Shown here in pieces: positions 17,560 to 26,814 of a stretch of 64,000 bases of DNA; the first letter of the stretch is position 1; every line of letters begins with the position of its first letter. The DNA is taken from positions 1 through 64,000 of the forward strand of contig NZ_PNYB01000016.1 of NCBI RefSeq assembly GCF_002879855.1, given 5' to 3'. Under the pieces are notes generated by a model, which was not told the DNA's origin, made no database searches, and saw only the letters and a program-made list of their open reading frames with translations. Made by a program: the position numbers and the translations under genes. Source of the DNA: Trinickia soli. GTDB taxonomy: Bacteria > Pseudomonadota > Gammaproteobacteria > Burkholderiales > Burkholderiaceae.

Positions 17560-18976
17560 GCGAAGCCAAGTCCTGGGCGTGATCGCCGGAGGGGGTGATC
17601 CATTTTCCCGATGGCCCTCAGCGAAGCTGGCATTGCTTCCGGCTGCGCGGTGGGCCACTCGAAATCTGATCGCGATACTTCCGGTCGCAGCGCTTGTTTG
17701 CGCCTGCTCGAAGTCAGAACCATTGCCATCTGGTCGCCCGAATGAAAACGAGGTGCGGCAGAACCTGGCGTTCTCTTGCACCCACGAGTCGTCGCACCTG
17801 CCGGCATTGAACGCGGACGCTGACAAGCTGTTCATGTATGCGCGCTATCTTCAGAAGCAATCCGATCCAGCGGATTTCGACGACATCATGCGCTACTACC
17901 GAATAGCAGCGGCGTATGGACACTACAAAGCGAATATCAACGCCCAATTGCTGATCGGGCAGGGCCTTGTCGTGTCGCCGGAAGGACAAAAAGAAGCTGT
18001 GGACCTCGCCATGCAGGCGGTGCGTGAAGGCATTCCAGGCGGCTATTACGACATCGGTCACTATCTTGAGATTGGCTACGGCGTCAAGCAAGACGCCATG
18101 GCTGCATTGCGCTATTTCCGCAAAGCCGCGGATCTCGGTAATCCCGAGGCGCAGGACTACGTAGCCGAGAAATTGCTCCCGGACGAAAAGTCTCGCGAGA
18201 TCGCTGTCCAGATGTGGCAGTGTGCGGTGGCGCAAGGTTACGCGAAGGCGGCGGACTCGTTGGGTAATGTTCTGGGAGCTGAGGGACGCTTTCCTGAGGC
18301 CGTCACAGCGTACCAGCGGGGTGTGGCGGCAGGAAGCAGCCTATCGGCGTTCGGGCTGGAAAATGGCTTCAAGGGGCCGCCGCCTTCCGACAGGTTGTAT
18401 TACATCGGGCTGCCGAATGATCCTGAGCGCTCGGATCGGTATAGAAAGATTCGCGAATTCTTCGAGCGCAACGACGGGCGCAACCCTAATGTTCCTGATA
18501 TCGAAAGGATCGTTCCGCTGCCGCCTGCAAAGCTGCCGGCCTGGGACGGGACGTTCCAATGGGAGAAAGAACAAGCGGCAGCGAAGCCGCCAGAGAAACC
18601 GTCCGACGACCTCGTTAATCGAATGGCAAAGGACAAGAACCTCGATCCGGCAACGGGCTTGCCTTTAAGTGATGCACCGGCAAAGACATCGGAAACCGAG
18701 CAGCAGCCGGCCGGGGTTGCAAGCCACGTAGACCGCCTGCCGATTGGCACAGTCGCACTCACTGGAGACAAATGCCCCGAGGACGGTGTCTGGTGCGCGA
18801 ACCTTGGCAACCGACAAGCAGCAAACACACAACGACGCTTTGTGAAAGGGGACACGCTACCGCCTGTTGTCATTCAAGCCCCGAGACAAATTGCGATCCT
18901 CGATCGCTGGATGGGTGCGCGCGAGCAGCCGGAAAACGTCGTGTGGCAGTTGGTGTCGTATTCCGACAATGTCTGA
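17552..18976 (+). CDS. Sel1-repeat immunity lipoprotein, copy 2
   Basis: This 474-residue paralogue has a longer N-terminus than copy 1: about 50 residues ahead of the lipobox VCAC (C52). The start ATG is inside the last codons of copy 1 and the two genes overlap by 8 bases, so translation is probably coupled; upstream start candidates would lie within copy 1. Sel1-type repeats, the Pro-rich linker (KPPEKPSDDLVNRMAKDKN) and the C-terminal CPxxGxWC module are all present. Its first ~480 bases are nearly identical to copy 3, and its last ~450 to copy 1. The array is therefore a mosaic made by gene conversion. Confidence 0.85.
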   Translation: MSERSQVLGVIAGGGDPFSRWPSAKLALLPAARWATRNLIAILPVAALVCACSKSEPLPSGRPNENEVRQNLAFSCTHESSHLPALNADADKLFMYARYLQKQSDPADFDDIMRYYRIAAAYGHYKANINAQLLIGQGLVVSPEGQKEAVDLAMQAVREGIPGGYYDIGHYLEIGYGVKQDAMAALRYFRKAADLGNPEAQDYVAEKLLPDEKSREIAVQMWQCAVAQGYAKAADSLGNVLGAEGRFPEAVTAYQRGVAAGSSLSAFGLENGFKGPPPSDRLYYIGLPNDPERSDRYRKIREFFERNDGRNPNVPDIERIVPLPPAKLPAWDGTFQWEKEQAAAKPPEKPSDDLVNRMAKDKNLDPATGLPLSDAPAKTSETEQQPAGVASHVDRLPIGTVALTGDKCPEDGVWCANLGNRQAANTQRRFVKGDTLPPVVIQAPRQIAILDRWMGAREQPENVVWQLVSYSDNV

Positions 18977-20393
18977 GCGAAGCCAAGTCCTGGGCGTGAT
19001 CGCCGGAGGGGGCGATCCATTTTCCCGATGGCCCTCAGCGAAGTTGGCATTGCTTCCGGCTGTGCGGTGGGCCACTCGAAATCTGATCGCGATACTTCCG
19101 GTCGCAGCGCTTGTTTGCGCCTGCTCGAAGTCAGAACCATTGCCATCTGGTCGCCCGAATGAAAACGAGGTGCGGCAGAACCTGGCGTTCTCTTGCACCC
19201 ACGAGTCGTCGCACCTGCCGGCATTGAACGCGGACGCTGACAAGCTGTTCATGTATGCGCGCTATCTTCAGAAGCAATCCGATCCAGCGGATTTCGACGA
19301 CATCATGCGCTACTACCGAATAGCAGCGGCGTATGGACACTACAAAGCGAATATCAACGCCCAATTGCTGATCGGGCAGGGCCTTGTCGTGTCGCCGGAA
19401 GGACAAAAAGAAGCTGTGGACCTCGCCATGCAGGCGGTGCGTGAAGGCATTCCAGGCGGCTATTACGATGTTGGTCACTACCTCGAGATAGGATATGGCG
19501 TCGAGCAGGATGTGCCAGCCGCAATGCGTTACATTCGGAAGGCGGCGGATCTAGGTAATCCTGAAGCGCAGGCGTACGTGGCGGCGCAGCTCAACCCCGT
19601 CAACATGGCTCCCCAGATCGCACGACAAATGTGGCAGTGCGCTGCCGAACAGGGCTATGGCGATGCGGCGAGTACGCTCGGCGTCGTTTTAAAGGTTGAT
19701 GGCAACTATGCTGGTGCAGTATCGGCTCTCCAGCTTGGAGTGCAAGCAGGCGACGTTCAAGCCGCATACATTCTGGAGCAAGGTTTTGATGGCCCCGCGC
19801 CCTCGGACCGAGTAAGGTACCTTGCGCTATCAAAAGACGTTGAACGGTCCCGCCGCTACGGAATGATTCGCGAGTTCATTAGTAGGAACGATGGCCGCAG
19901 TCCCAATCTTCCCGACATCGACAAGATTGTTCCGCTGCCGCCGGGACCGTTGCCAGCATGGGACGGCACATTCGAATGGGAGAAAGAACGAGCCGCAGCG
20001 AAGCCGCCCGAGAAACCTTCCGATGACCTCGTTAATCGAATGGCAAAGGAAAAGAACCTCGATCCGGCAACGGGCTTGCCGCTGAGCGACACGCCTGCAA
20101 AGACATCGGAGACCAAGCAGCAGCCGTCCACAGTCGCAAACCAAGCAGACCGTCTGCCGCTTGGAACAGTGGCGCTCACCGGAGATAAATGTCCCGAAGA
20201 CGGCGTTTGGTGCGCGAACCTCGGTGAGCGACAAGCGGCAAACGCGCAGCGACGGTTTGCCAAAGGCGATACTCTGCCGCCGCTTTCGATTCAAGCACCG
20301 AGACAGTTTGCGATCCTTGATCGCTGGATGGGGACGCGCGAGCAGACGGAAAACGTCGTGTGGCAACTGGTGTCGTATTCCGACAATGTCTGA
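18969..20393 (+). CDS. Sel1-repeat immunity lipoprotein, copy 3
   Basis: This copy is 474 residues, the same length as copy 2, and starts exactly 1417 bases after it. The N-terminal 160 residues are almost identical to copy 2. The middle (from about VPAAMRYIRKAADLG onward) differs and looks more like copy 1. The C-terminal module is complete (TGDKCPEDGVWCANLGERQ, then ENVVWQLVSY). The lipobox is at VCAC. It overlaps both neighbours by 8 bases. Different central segments with conserved ends would suit immunity against different effector variants; that use is inferred. Confidence 0.85.
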   Translation: MSERSQVLGVIAGGGDPFSRWPSAKLALLPAVRWATRNLIAILPVAALVCACSKSEPLPSGRPNENEVRQNLAFSCTHESSHLPALNADADKLFMYARYLQKQSDPADFDDIMRYYRIAAAYGHYKANINAQLLIGQGLVVSPEGQKEAVDLAMQAVREGIPGGYYDVGHYLEIGYGVEQDVPAAMRYIRKAADLGNPEAQAYVAAQLNPVNMAPQIARQMWQCAAEQGYGDAASTLGVVLKVDGNYAGAVSALQLGVQAGDVQAAYILEQGFDGPAPSDRVRYLALSKDVERSRRYGMIREFISRNDGRSPNLPDIDKIVPLPPGPLPAWDGTFEWEKERAAAKPPEKPSDDLVNRMAKEKNLDPATGLPLSDTPAKTSETKQQPSTVANQADRLPLGTVALTGDKCPEDGVWCANLGERQAANAQRRFAKGDTLPPLSIQAPRQFAILDRWMGTREQTENVVWQLVSYSDNV

Positions 20394-21672
20394 GCGAAGC
20401 CAAGTCCTGGGCTTGATCGCCGGAGGGGGCGATCCATTTTCCCCATGGCCCTCACCCAGGCTAGCATTGCTTGGGTCTGCGCTGTGGGCTGCTCGAAATC
20501 TGATCGCGATATTTCCGATCGCGGCGCTTGTTTGCGCCTGTTCGAAGTCGGGACTGTCACCATCTGATCACCCCGATGCAGGCTTGCTGCAGCCGAATCG
20601 GCAGTTCTCTTGCACTCACGAGTTGTCTCACCTGCCGGCGTTGAACACGGACGCTGACAAGCTATTCATGTACGCGCGCTATCTACAGAAGCATTCCGAT
20701 CCGGTGGACTTCTATGACATCATGCGCTACTACCGCATTGCGGCGGCATACGCGCACTACAAGGCCAACGGCAACGCGCAGTTACTGATCGTGCAAGGTC
20801 TCGTGGCGGCGCCGGATGGGCCAAAAGAGGCGGTCGATTTGGCCATGCAGTTGATGCGCGAGGGTTACCCAGGTGGATATTACGACGTGGGGCACTACCT
20901 CGAGGTTGGTTACGGAGTACAGCAGGATACTGCGGCCGCGATGCGGTACTTCCGGAAAGCTGCTGACCTTGGCAGTCCAGAGGCACAAACATATGTTGCC
21001 GACAAACTTGAGCCGGCGGATATGGCGCCTGGAGTTTCGCGTCAGATGCTCCGGTGTGCGTCCGAGCAGGGGAACGGCGATGCCGCAACCCGGCTAGGCA
21101 TTAATCTGAAATTGGATAAACAATATCTCAAGGCCCTGACGCAGTTTCAAACGGGCGTAGCGGCTGGTGACGCGCAGTCTGCTTTCAACCTCGAGCGTGC
21201 ATTCGCGGATGGCTCGAATATTGGAGAGGACGACAGGCTAGGAATGGCGCGCGACCCGGAGCGTGCGCGACGTTACCGTGCGATTCGCGCCTTTGTGCGG
21301 CGAAATGACGGCCGCAACCCCAAGCTTCCCGACATCGACAAGATCGTCCCGCTGCCACCTGCGCCGTTGCCGGCCTGGGACGGCACGTTCCAATGGGAGA
21401 AGGAGCAAGCGGCAGCGAAGCCGCCCGAGAAACCATCCGACGACCTCGTTAATCGAATGGCAAAGGACAAGAACCTCGATCCGTCGACGGGCTTGCCTTT
21501 AAGCGATGCCCCTGCAAATACTTCGGAAATTAAGCAGCAGCCGGCGACGGTAGAAAACCGAGCGGACCATCTGCCGCTTGGCACAGTCGCGATCCTCGAT
21601 CGCTGGAGGGACGGTCGAGAGCAGACGAAAAATGTCGCGTGGCAACCGGCGTGGTATTCCGACAATGCCTGA
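20386..21672 (+). CDS. Sel1-repeat immunity lipoprotein, copy 4, lacking the C-terminal module
   Basis: This copy is 428 residues, exactly 46 fewer than copies 2 and 3. The missing part is the whole stretch from LTGDKCPEDG to the PRQFA before ILDRW. The sequence runs LGTVA directly into ILDRWRDGREQ, an in-frame deletion with a GCG at both edges of the lost segment. The remaining tail is also changed (NVAWQPAWYSDNA). The lipobox and Sel1-like repeats are intact. The gene may still bind an effector through its repeats, but without the Cys-containing tail. It overlaps its neighbours by 8 bases on each side. Confidence 0.8.
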   Translation: MSERSQVLGLIAGGGDPFSPWPSPRLALLGSALWAARNLIAIFPIAALVCACSKSGLSPSDHPDAGLLQPNRQFSCTHELSHLPALNTDADKLFMYARYLQKHSDPVDFYDIMRYYRIAAAYAHYKANGNAQLLIVQGLVAAPDGPKEAVDLAMQLMREGYPGGYYDVGHYLEVGYGVQQDTAAAMRYFRKAADLGSPEAQTYVADKLEPADMAPGVSRQMLRCASEQGNGDAATRLGINLKLDKQYLKALTQFQTGVAAGDAQSAFNLERAFADGSNIGEDDRLGMARDPERARRYRAIRAFVRRNDGRNPKLPDIDKIVPLPPAPLPAWDGTFQWEKEQAAAKPPEKPSDDLVNRMAKDKNLDPSTGLPLSDAPANTSEIKQQPATVENRADHLPLGTVAILDRWRDGREQTKNVAWQPAWYSDNA

Positions 21673-22990
21673 GCGAATCCGAGGCCTGAGCGTGATCAAC
21701 CGGGGCGTCAACGGATTGACCCGTACCCTGCGGCTCACACGCGCTCTGTTCACGATGCTCTCGATCATGACGCTTGTTTGCGCATGCTCGAAGTCGGGAC
21801 CGCCGCCATCTGATCGCGCGAATGCAAACCTGCTGCAACTGAGTCCAGCGTTCTCTTGCACTCACGAGTTGTCTCACCTGCCGGCGTTGAACGCGGACGC
21901 TGACAAGCTGTTCGTGTACGCGCGCTATCTGCAGAAGCACTCCGATCCAGTGGATTTCGACGACATCATGCGCTACTACCGGATCGCAGCAGCCTACGGA
22001 CACTACAAGGCCAATCACAATGCGCAGTTACTTATCACGCACGGCCTGGTAGTTGTACCCGCGGGACCGAAAGAAGCGGTGGATCTGGCCATGCAGCTAG
22101 TGCACGATGGCATACCCGGGGGCTATTACGACTTGGCTCACTATCTCGAGACCGGGTATGGCGTACAGCAAGACGTCGGGGCGGCAATGCGATACTTCCG
22201 CAAGGCTGCGGATCTTGGTAATCCGGAAGCGCAAGCGTATGTCGCCGAGAAGCTGGCCCCTGTCGACATGGCCCCTGAGATAGCGCGGCAGATGTGGAGA
22301 TGCGCGGCTGAACAAGGGCTTGGCGATGCCGCTAATAACTTGGGGATTAGTACGAAACTGGGTGAACACTACGACAAGGCTGTCGAAGCGTTCCAGCTAG
22401 GCGTCAAAGCGGGCGACGCTCAATCTGCGTACCGCCTTGAAGTCGCGTTTCGCGAGCCTTATAACCCGAGCGACGCGGATCAGTTTGGCTTGCACCCCGA
22501 CGCAGAACGATCGCGGCGCTACGCGGCCATTCGAAAGTTCATAAGCCGCAACGACGGACGCCACCCCAGGGTTCCTGACATCGACAAGATCGTCCCGCTG
22601 CCACCTGCGCCGTTGCCGGCCTGGGACGGGACGTTCCAATGGGAGAAGGAGCAAGCGGCAGCGAAGCCGCCCACGAAACCATCCGACGACCTCGTTAATC
22701 GAATGGCAAAGGACAAGAATCTCGATCCGTCGACGGGCTTGCCTTTAAGCGATGCCCCTGCAAATATTTCGGAAATTGAGCAGCAGCCGATCGCCGTAGC
22801 AAACCAAGCCGACCGTCTGCCGATTGGCACAGTGGCACTCACAGGAGACAAATGCCCCGAGGACGGCATCTGGTGCGCGAACCTTGGCAACCGACAAGCA
22901 GCAAACACGCAACGACGCTTTTCCAAAGGCGACACGCTACCGCCTGTTGCCATTCAAGTCCCGAGACAGATTGCGATTCTCGATCGCTGA
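21665..22990 (+). CDS. Sel1-repeat immunity lipoprotein, copy 5, nonsense-truncated
   Basis: This copy is 441 residues. The reading frame ends at ILDR-stop where all other copies read ILDRW. TGG has become TGA, and the sequence after the stop (MGAREQPESVVWQ) still matches the family, so 22 residues have been lost by a point mutation. The signal peptide and lipobox (VCAC), the Sel1-like repeats (AMRYFRKAADLGNPEAQAYV) and most of the C-terminal module with CPEDGIWC are present. It is the last intact gene of the array; decay at this end is consistent with relaxed selection. Confidence 0.8.
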   Translation: MPERIRGLSVINRGVNGLTRTLRLTRALFTMLSIMTLVCACSKSGPPPSDRANANLLQLSPAFSCTHELSHLPALNADADKLFVYARYLQKHSDPVDFDDIMRYYRIAAAYGHYKANHNAQLLITHGLVVVPAGPKEAVDLAMQLVHDGIPGGYYDLAHYLETGYGVQQDVGAAMRYFRKAADLGNPEAQAYVAEKLAPVDMAPEIARQMWRCAAEQGLGDAANNLGISTKLGEHYDKAVEAFQLGVKAGDAQSAYRLEVAFREPYNPSDADQFGLHPDAERSRRYAAIRKFISRNDGRHPRVPDIDKIVPLPPAPLPAWDGTFQWEKEQAAAKPPTKPSDDLVNRMAKDKNLDPSTGLPLSDAPANISEIEQQPIAVANQADRLPIGTVALTGDKCPEDGIWCANLGNRQAANTQRRFSKGDTLPPVAIQVPRQIAILDR

Positions 22991-23396
22991 ATGGGCGCGC
23001 GGGAGCAGCCCGAAAGCGTTGTATGGCAGCACATCGAACCGGCCTGATTTCGCGGGTCGGGGACACGAATCTGACCTGGCAAGCTCCTGGCCGCATCGTC
23101 GTCGCAGGCGATGGAAAAGATCGAAAAACGGGCGCTGCGGTCACCTGCGTGCTCGTTCAGTTGACAGACGGCAAGACGCATCCTTGCGAAAAGACGAGCG
23201 AATCCGACGAAGAACGCATCCAATAGCAGCGTATCGACAAGCCTCGGCGATACTGCCTGGCTACCTGCAAGGTGACGAGGTCGAGCGAGCACGCCCGATG
23301 GCTCAGGCCTTCGACGCGCGATAGCGCGAAGCCTAAGCCACACGGGCATTCGCCGCGGCCCTCGACACGTATCAGCGGCGATGGCGCGATGAGGGA
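22991..23396. other. 406-base junction with remnant of an SDR gene
   Basis: The first ~55 bases are the untranslated tail of immunity copy 5. From about 23210 to 23305 the sequence closely follows 28688-28785, inside the SDR gene at 28525-29289. On the minus strand it still encodes AVSPRLVDTLLLDAFF, against AVSPGLVDTPLLDAFF in the intact gene. It is thus a scar of a second SDR copy. The frame between the two (ending THPCEKTSESDEERIQ) is not recognised. Confidence 0.55.
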
Positions 23397-25745
23397 TCAG
23401 GTCGGCGAAGTACCGTAGAGAATGCCTCGACCGCTGTTGGGTGCCACGTAGACGGTCCCGAACGTCCTGGGATCACCGACCACCAGCGAGTAACCGCCCC
23501 ATTGATGCTGAGCGTCGTTGATCTGCACCCAGGTCGTGCCCTGATCGATGGAGCGGAACAGGCCGATCTCGCCATTGATCGTGCCGGCCAGATAGAAAGT
23601 CTGACCGTTCGCGCCGACCGCCGCCTTGCCGAAACCGATCGAGATTGCCGACGTGATGATGCCCGGCTGGAAAGCGTTCCAGGTCCAGCCCGAGTTGCTG
23701 CTGCTGTAGAGGCCGGACGGCGTCGCAAGCCAGATCTGCCCCTGGACGCCGGTCACCGTCGAAGCTCGGCCGCCAGAGGGCAGGCCGCTGGCAGCCATTT
23801 GCCACGTCACGCCTTGATCGCCGCTGCCGTAGAAGACGCCGTGGGCGGCATCCCATGCATAGAGCAGGTTGGCGTTGAGCCCGTCCGAAAGCACCTGGAC
23901 ACCGACTGGCAGCGGCGTTTGCGTCCACGCCCCCAAGCACGGGAGCCAGCTCGCGCCATGGTTGGTGGAGTAAACCGGCGCCACATCGGACGGCGCCCAC
24001 ACGATCGTGCGGCCGTCCGCGGACAAGGCCACTCCACCGGAACCCTTGGACGAGCCGGCCTGGTTGGCGAAGGCCGTCCACGTCGCGCCGCCGTCCTGCG
24101 AGACGGCGCCGAATGCGCCAGTGCTGCCAACGCCGGTCCCGACCATGACCATCGTCGCAGGGACGTTCCTGGCGAAATCGACACCCGAGCCGTTTCCGCT
24201 GGTGATATTGGCGGCTGACTGCGTCGGCGCCACGGTCAAATCGGTGTGGACGAACCCGCCCACGTCGCCGAGGCCGCTGATGAGCGGGGCACCCGCCGTC
24301 GGCGAGGCCAGCGCGAGCACGGCGGTTTCTTCGATGCCGTTGGCGCCGATGCTCCAGTGGGTCGCCAGACCGCGATCGGCATCGGTCAGGTTGGACGTGG
24401 TCCAGATGCCGCCGCCGGTCGTATAGAACGCGTGGTCGACGTTCGACGGATCGATCATGGCCTGGGCCCAATTACCGAACGAGGGCTGCGTTTGACCTTC
24501 TGCCATCCAGGGCGCCAGGCTCGCGTCCCGCACGGCGTTCGCACCGACATCCGTCCACGTCGCGCCGCCGTTGACGGTGCGATACATGGTGTCTTGCGGC
24601 CACCAATGGTCCATCGTCATGACGATCGCGACACCGGGGTTCCACGGATCGAGCGCCAGGCCGCTGAAACCCGACGGGTAGTTGTCCAGATTGGGTGGCG
24701 AGATGTTCGTCCAGGTGCCGGTATCGATAGCGTACTTCCACACTTGGCCGGCCGTCATGCCGTTGGGGCCTTTGACATTGCCGTACGTGACGTACAGTTG
24801 ACGGTCGGGCCCGATCAGGCCGCGCTGCGGCATCATAGGGCTTGTCGGGCCGCCCGCAACCGGGCTCCACGTCACGCCGCCGTCGGCGCTGCGATAAAGG
24901 GTCGACGCCGCCGTGCTGGTGGAAACGCCGGCAAAGATGATCTGGCTCGGTGAACCATTGCCCCCGGATTTCGGATCGAACGCGATAAACGCCACGCCGG
25001 CCCCCGTGCTGTCGCTGGAGAGCGCATTGAAGCCGCCCACCATCGCCCACGTCTGGCCGCTGTTGGTGCTAGTCCACAGGCCGTTGGTGCTGGGCTGGGA
25101 GCTGTCGTTGGAGCTCCCGTAGAACAACGTCGACCCATGGTTCGGATCCACCTGCAACCGTTCGCCGACCTGACGTCCGTCCTCGTTGCCGCCAACCCGA
25201 AAGCTCAACGGATACGACGTGAAGCTCGCGCCCTGGTCCGACGACACGAGTACGGCTCCATTCTGGGCCCACCAGCGGGTATAGAGGCCGACGACCATGT
25301 ACACCATGTTCGGATTGCTCGGATCGACGGCAATGCTCTCGATCCCCATCCAGTTAGATTTCGATGGTGGTGTCCAGTCGTTCAGCGGAATCCATGTGCT
25401 GCTCGCCGCGTTGTAGCGATAGGCGCCGCCGATATCGGTGCGCGCATAGAAGAGCCCTTGTTCCCACGGATGCGCGACGATGCCCGTGACATAGCCACCG
25501 GCGACGATCCGCACGTTGCCCCAGGCATAGGCAGGCTCGACAGTCGCGCCGCCGACATTGGCGGCCATGGCCACGGCCTTGACGGATGTCGACGTCGGAC
25601 CGCTGCCGTCCGTTCCCCCGCAGGCGGAGAGCAGCGTTGCCGCGCCGAGGCTCAAGAGAAAGTGTCGTCGAGCGTTGCTTTCGATACTGCTGTCCGCGGA
25701 TTGATGCGCAGCCGGCACGTGTGCCGGCGTATTGGGTTGACCCAT
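23397..25745 (-). CDS. GH74 xyloglucanase-like lipoprotein
   Basis: This 782-residue protein has the fold and motifs of glycoside hydrolase family 74, which cuts the beta-1,4-glucan backbone of xyloglucan. Two seven-bladed propellers are implied by repeated BNR-like boxes (SADGGVTW, TVNGGATW, SQDGGATW, SIDQGTTW). The expected catalytic Asp residues lie in ARTDIGGAYR (D104) and GLGDVGGFVH (D494). The N-terminus has ARRHFLLSLGAATLLSAC, a Tat-like or Sec signal with lipobox (C42), so it is likely a surface or periplasmic lipoprotein. GGAGTG precedes the ATG. It is a single gene between immunity copy 5 and an IS3 fragment. Its product would be a source of xylose-bearing oligosaccharides for the xylose locus. 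Confidence 0.9.
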   Translation of the reverse strand: MGQPNTPAHVPAAHQSADSSIESNARRHFLLSLGAATLLSACGGTDGSGPTSTSVKAVAMAANVGGATVEPAYAWGNVRIVAGGYVTGIVAHPWEQGLFYARTDIGGAYRYNAASSTWIPLNDWTPPSKSNWMGIESIAVDPSNPNMVYMVVGLYTRWWAQNGAVLVSSDQGASFTSYPLSFRVGGNEDGRQVGERLQVDPNHGSTLFYGSSNDSSQPSTNGLWTSTNSGQTWAMVGGFNALSSDSTGAGVAFIAFDPKSGGNGSPSQIIFAGVSTSTAASTLYRSADGGVTWSPVAGGPTSPMMPQRGLIGPDRQLYVTYGNVKGPNGMTAGQVWKYAIDTGTWTNISPPNLDNYPSGFSGLALDPWNPGVAIVMTMDHWWPQDTMYRTVNGGATWTDVGANAVRDASLAPWMAEGQTQPSFGNWAQAMIDPSNVDHAFYTTGGGIWTTSNLTDADRGLATHWSIGANGIEETAVLALASPTAGAPLISGLGDVGGFVHTDLTVAPTQSAANITSGNGSGVDFARNVPATMVMVGTGVGSTGAFGAVSQDGGATWTAFANQAGSSKGSGGVALSADGRTIVWAPSDVAPVYSTNHGASWLPCLGAWTQTPLPVGVQVLSDGLNANLLYAWDAAHGVFYGSGDQGVTWQMAASGLPSGGRASTVTGVQGQIWLATPSGLYSSSNSGWTWNAFQPGIITSAISIGFGKAAVGANGQTFYLAGTINGEIGLFRSIDQGTTWVQINDAQHQWGGYSLVVGDPRTFGTVYVAPNSGRGILYGTSPT

Positions 25746-25848
25746 GAATGCACTTCACTCCAATTGTCGTTGTTGATGAACGCAAGCCTGCGCCAAAAGA
25801 ACAGCACTGTGAGGTTCCCTCGGTTTTTCGCCTTCCAGAGGCCCTGGG

Positions 25849-26118
25849 TTATGCGGCCGTACCCCTCGTGCGCTGAGCCACAAGCCAGTCTCGCATGAAC
25901 TGAGTTGGCGACGTGAAGCCAAGCGATGAATGACGACGACTGCGGTTGTCCCCCAAGGGGACTTCCTTCGGAGCGTAAAACACTTCAATGTATTCGAACA
26001 AGTCCGCCACGGCTTCGCGATGCGTGCGATACCGCGTGCCGTGTACCCGCTCGTTCATCAGGCTGTTGAAGAAGCTTTCCGTCGGCGCGTCGCAGCAACT
26101 GCCTTTGCGGCTCATCAA
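25849..26118 (-). pseudogene. IS3-family transposase (OrfB) C-terminal fragment
   Basis: The frame encodes the end of an rve-type DDE transposase: APTESFFNSLMNERVHGTRY, the catalytic-Glu region, then HSSLGFTSPTQFM. The normal FYNRSRRHSSLG is interrupted by nine extra codons (FY-APKEVPLGD-NRSRRH). The first ~200 residues of OrfB are missing; the left edge abuts a remnant of the Sel1 immunity gene at about 26119. It is not functional. Confidence 0.8.
25948..25974. repeat. 27-base in-frame insert with a palindrome in the IS3 fragment
   Basis: Relative to the usual transposase sequence, 27 bases are inserted in frame. They contain a GTCCCC/GGGGAC inverted repeat (25948-25962) around a 3-base centre. 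It could be a small mobile palindromic element. Confidence 0.4.
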
Positions 26119-26250
26119 CTCGTTATTGGAATGGCAAAGGACAAGAATCTCGATTCATCGACGGGCTTGCCTTTAAGCGAAGCACCTGCAGAAACATCGA
26201 AAATCGAGCAGTAGCCGTACACGGCCACGACCCACGTGGACGACTGCCCT
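26119..26250 (+). pseudogene. Remnant of a sixth Sel1-type immunity gene
   Basis: Directly at the edge of the IS3 fragment the plus strand reads MAKDKNLDSSTGLPLSEAP, then ETSKIEQ and a stop. This matches the linker region of the immunity array (MAKDKNLDPSTGLPLSDAP). The stop is CAG to TAG, and the DNA stays alignable for ~35 more bases (for example CACGTGGAC against CATGTAGAC) before it is lost. Only ~45 codons survive. The array therefore once extended, or was duplicated, to this side of the GH74 gene. Confidence 0.8.
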
Positions 26251-26266
26251 CGATCTTGCCGCACCC

Positions 26267-26728
26267 TCACCGCTCGCGAGACCGCTCTCTAACCAGCTCG
26301 GCAATATGGCACGCGACCGCCTCGACATCCGCTTTAACGTCGTGCTCCCACACGCGAAGTGGTATCCATCCTCGCGCGATGAGCTGTGCGTTCACCGCCT
26401 CGTCACGCGCCCGATTTCGTTGGCGCTTTTCGTTCCAGAACTCCGCGCGTGTCTTCGGAGCTTGGTAGTGAACGGGGCAGGCGTGCCAGAAGCAACCGTC
26501 CACGAATACCGCCACTTTCGACGACATGTAGACAAAGTCCGGACGGCCTGGAATGTTCGCCTTTAACCGATGCCGCAATCCAAGCGCATGACAAGCCGAG
26601 CGAAGCAGAATTTCAGGCTTCGTGTCCTTTCCACGGTTATGCGACATGCAGAATGCGCGCTGCGCCGGCGTTAACACATCCGTCGAGGCAGAGGCTTCCG
26701 ACTCATTCGATGTCGCTTTCTTCGTCAT
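26267..26728 (-). CDS. vsr: Very short patch repair endonuclease (Vsr)
   Basis: This 153-residue protein is a Vsr-type endonuclease that nicks 5' of T:G mismatches created by deamination of 5-methylcytosine. The family blocks are all visible: LTPAQRAFCMSHNRGKDTKPE near the N-terminus, IPGRPDFVYMSSKVAVFVDG with the catalytic Asp, FWHACPVHYQAPKTRAEFW with Zn-binding Cys/His, and WIPLRVWEHDV. It lies 86 bases downstream of a cytosine-5 methyltransferase on the same strand, the usual pairing. The long hydrophilic N-terminal extension (STDVLTP preceded by a Ser/Glu-rich stretch) is likely disordered. Confidence 0.93.
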   Translation of the reverse strand: MTKKATSNESEASASTDVLTPAQRAFCMSHNRGKDTKPEILLRSACHALGLRHRLKANIPGRPDFVYMSSKVAVFVDGCFWHACPVHYQAPKTRAEFWNEKRQRNRARDEAVNAQLIARGWIPLRVWEHDVKADVEAVACHIAELVRERSRER

Positions 26729-26814
26729 CCTCGTCGATCTGAATTTCCATGACGCTTTCGCTGAAGCCGAAGACGCCGCGATTGAAAGAAAGGGGGTGCC
26801 TCAAAAAAGCCAGA

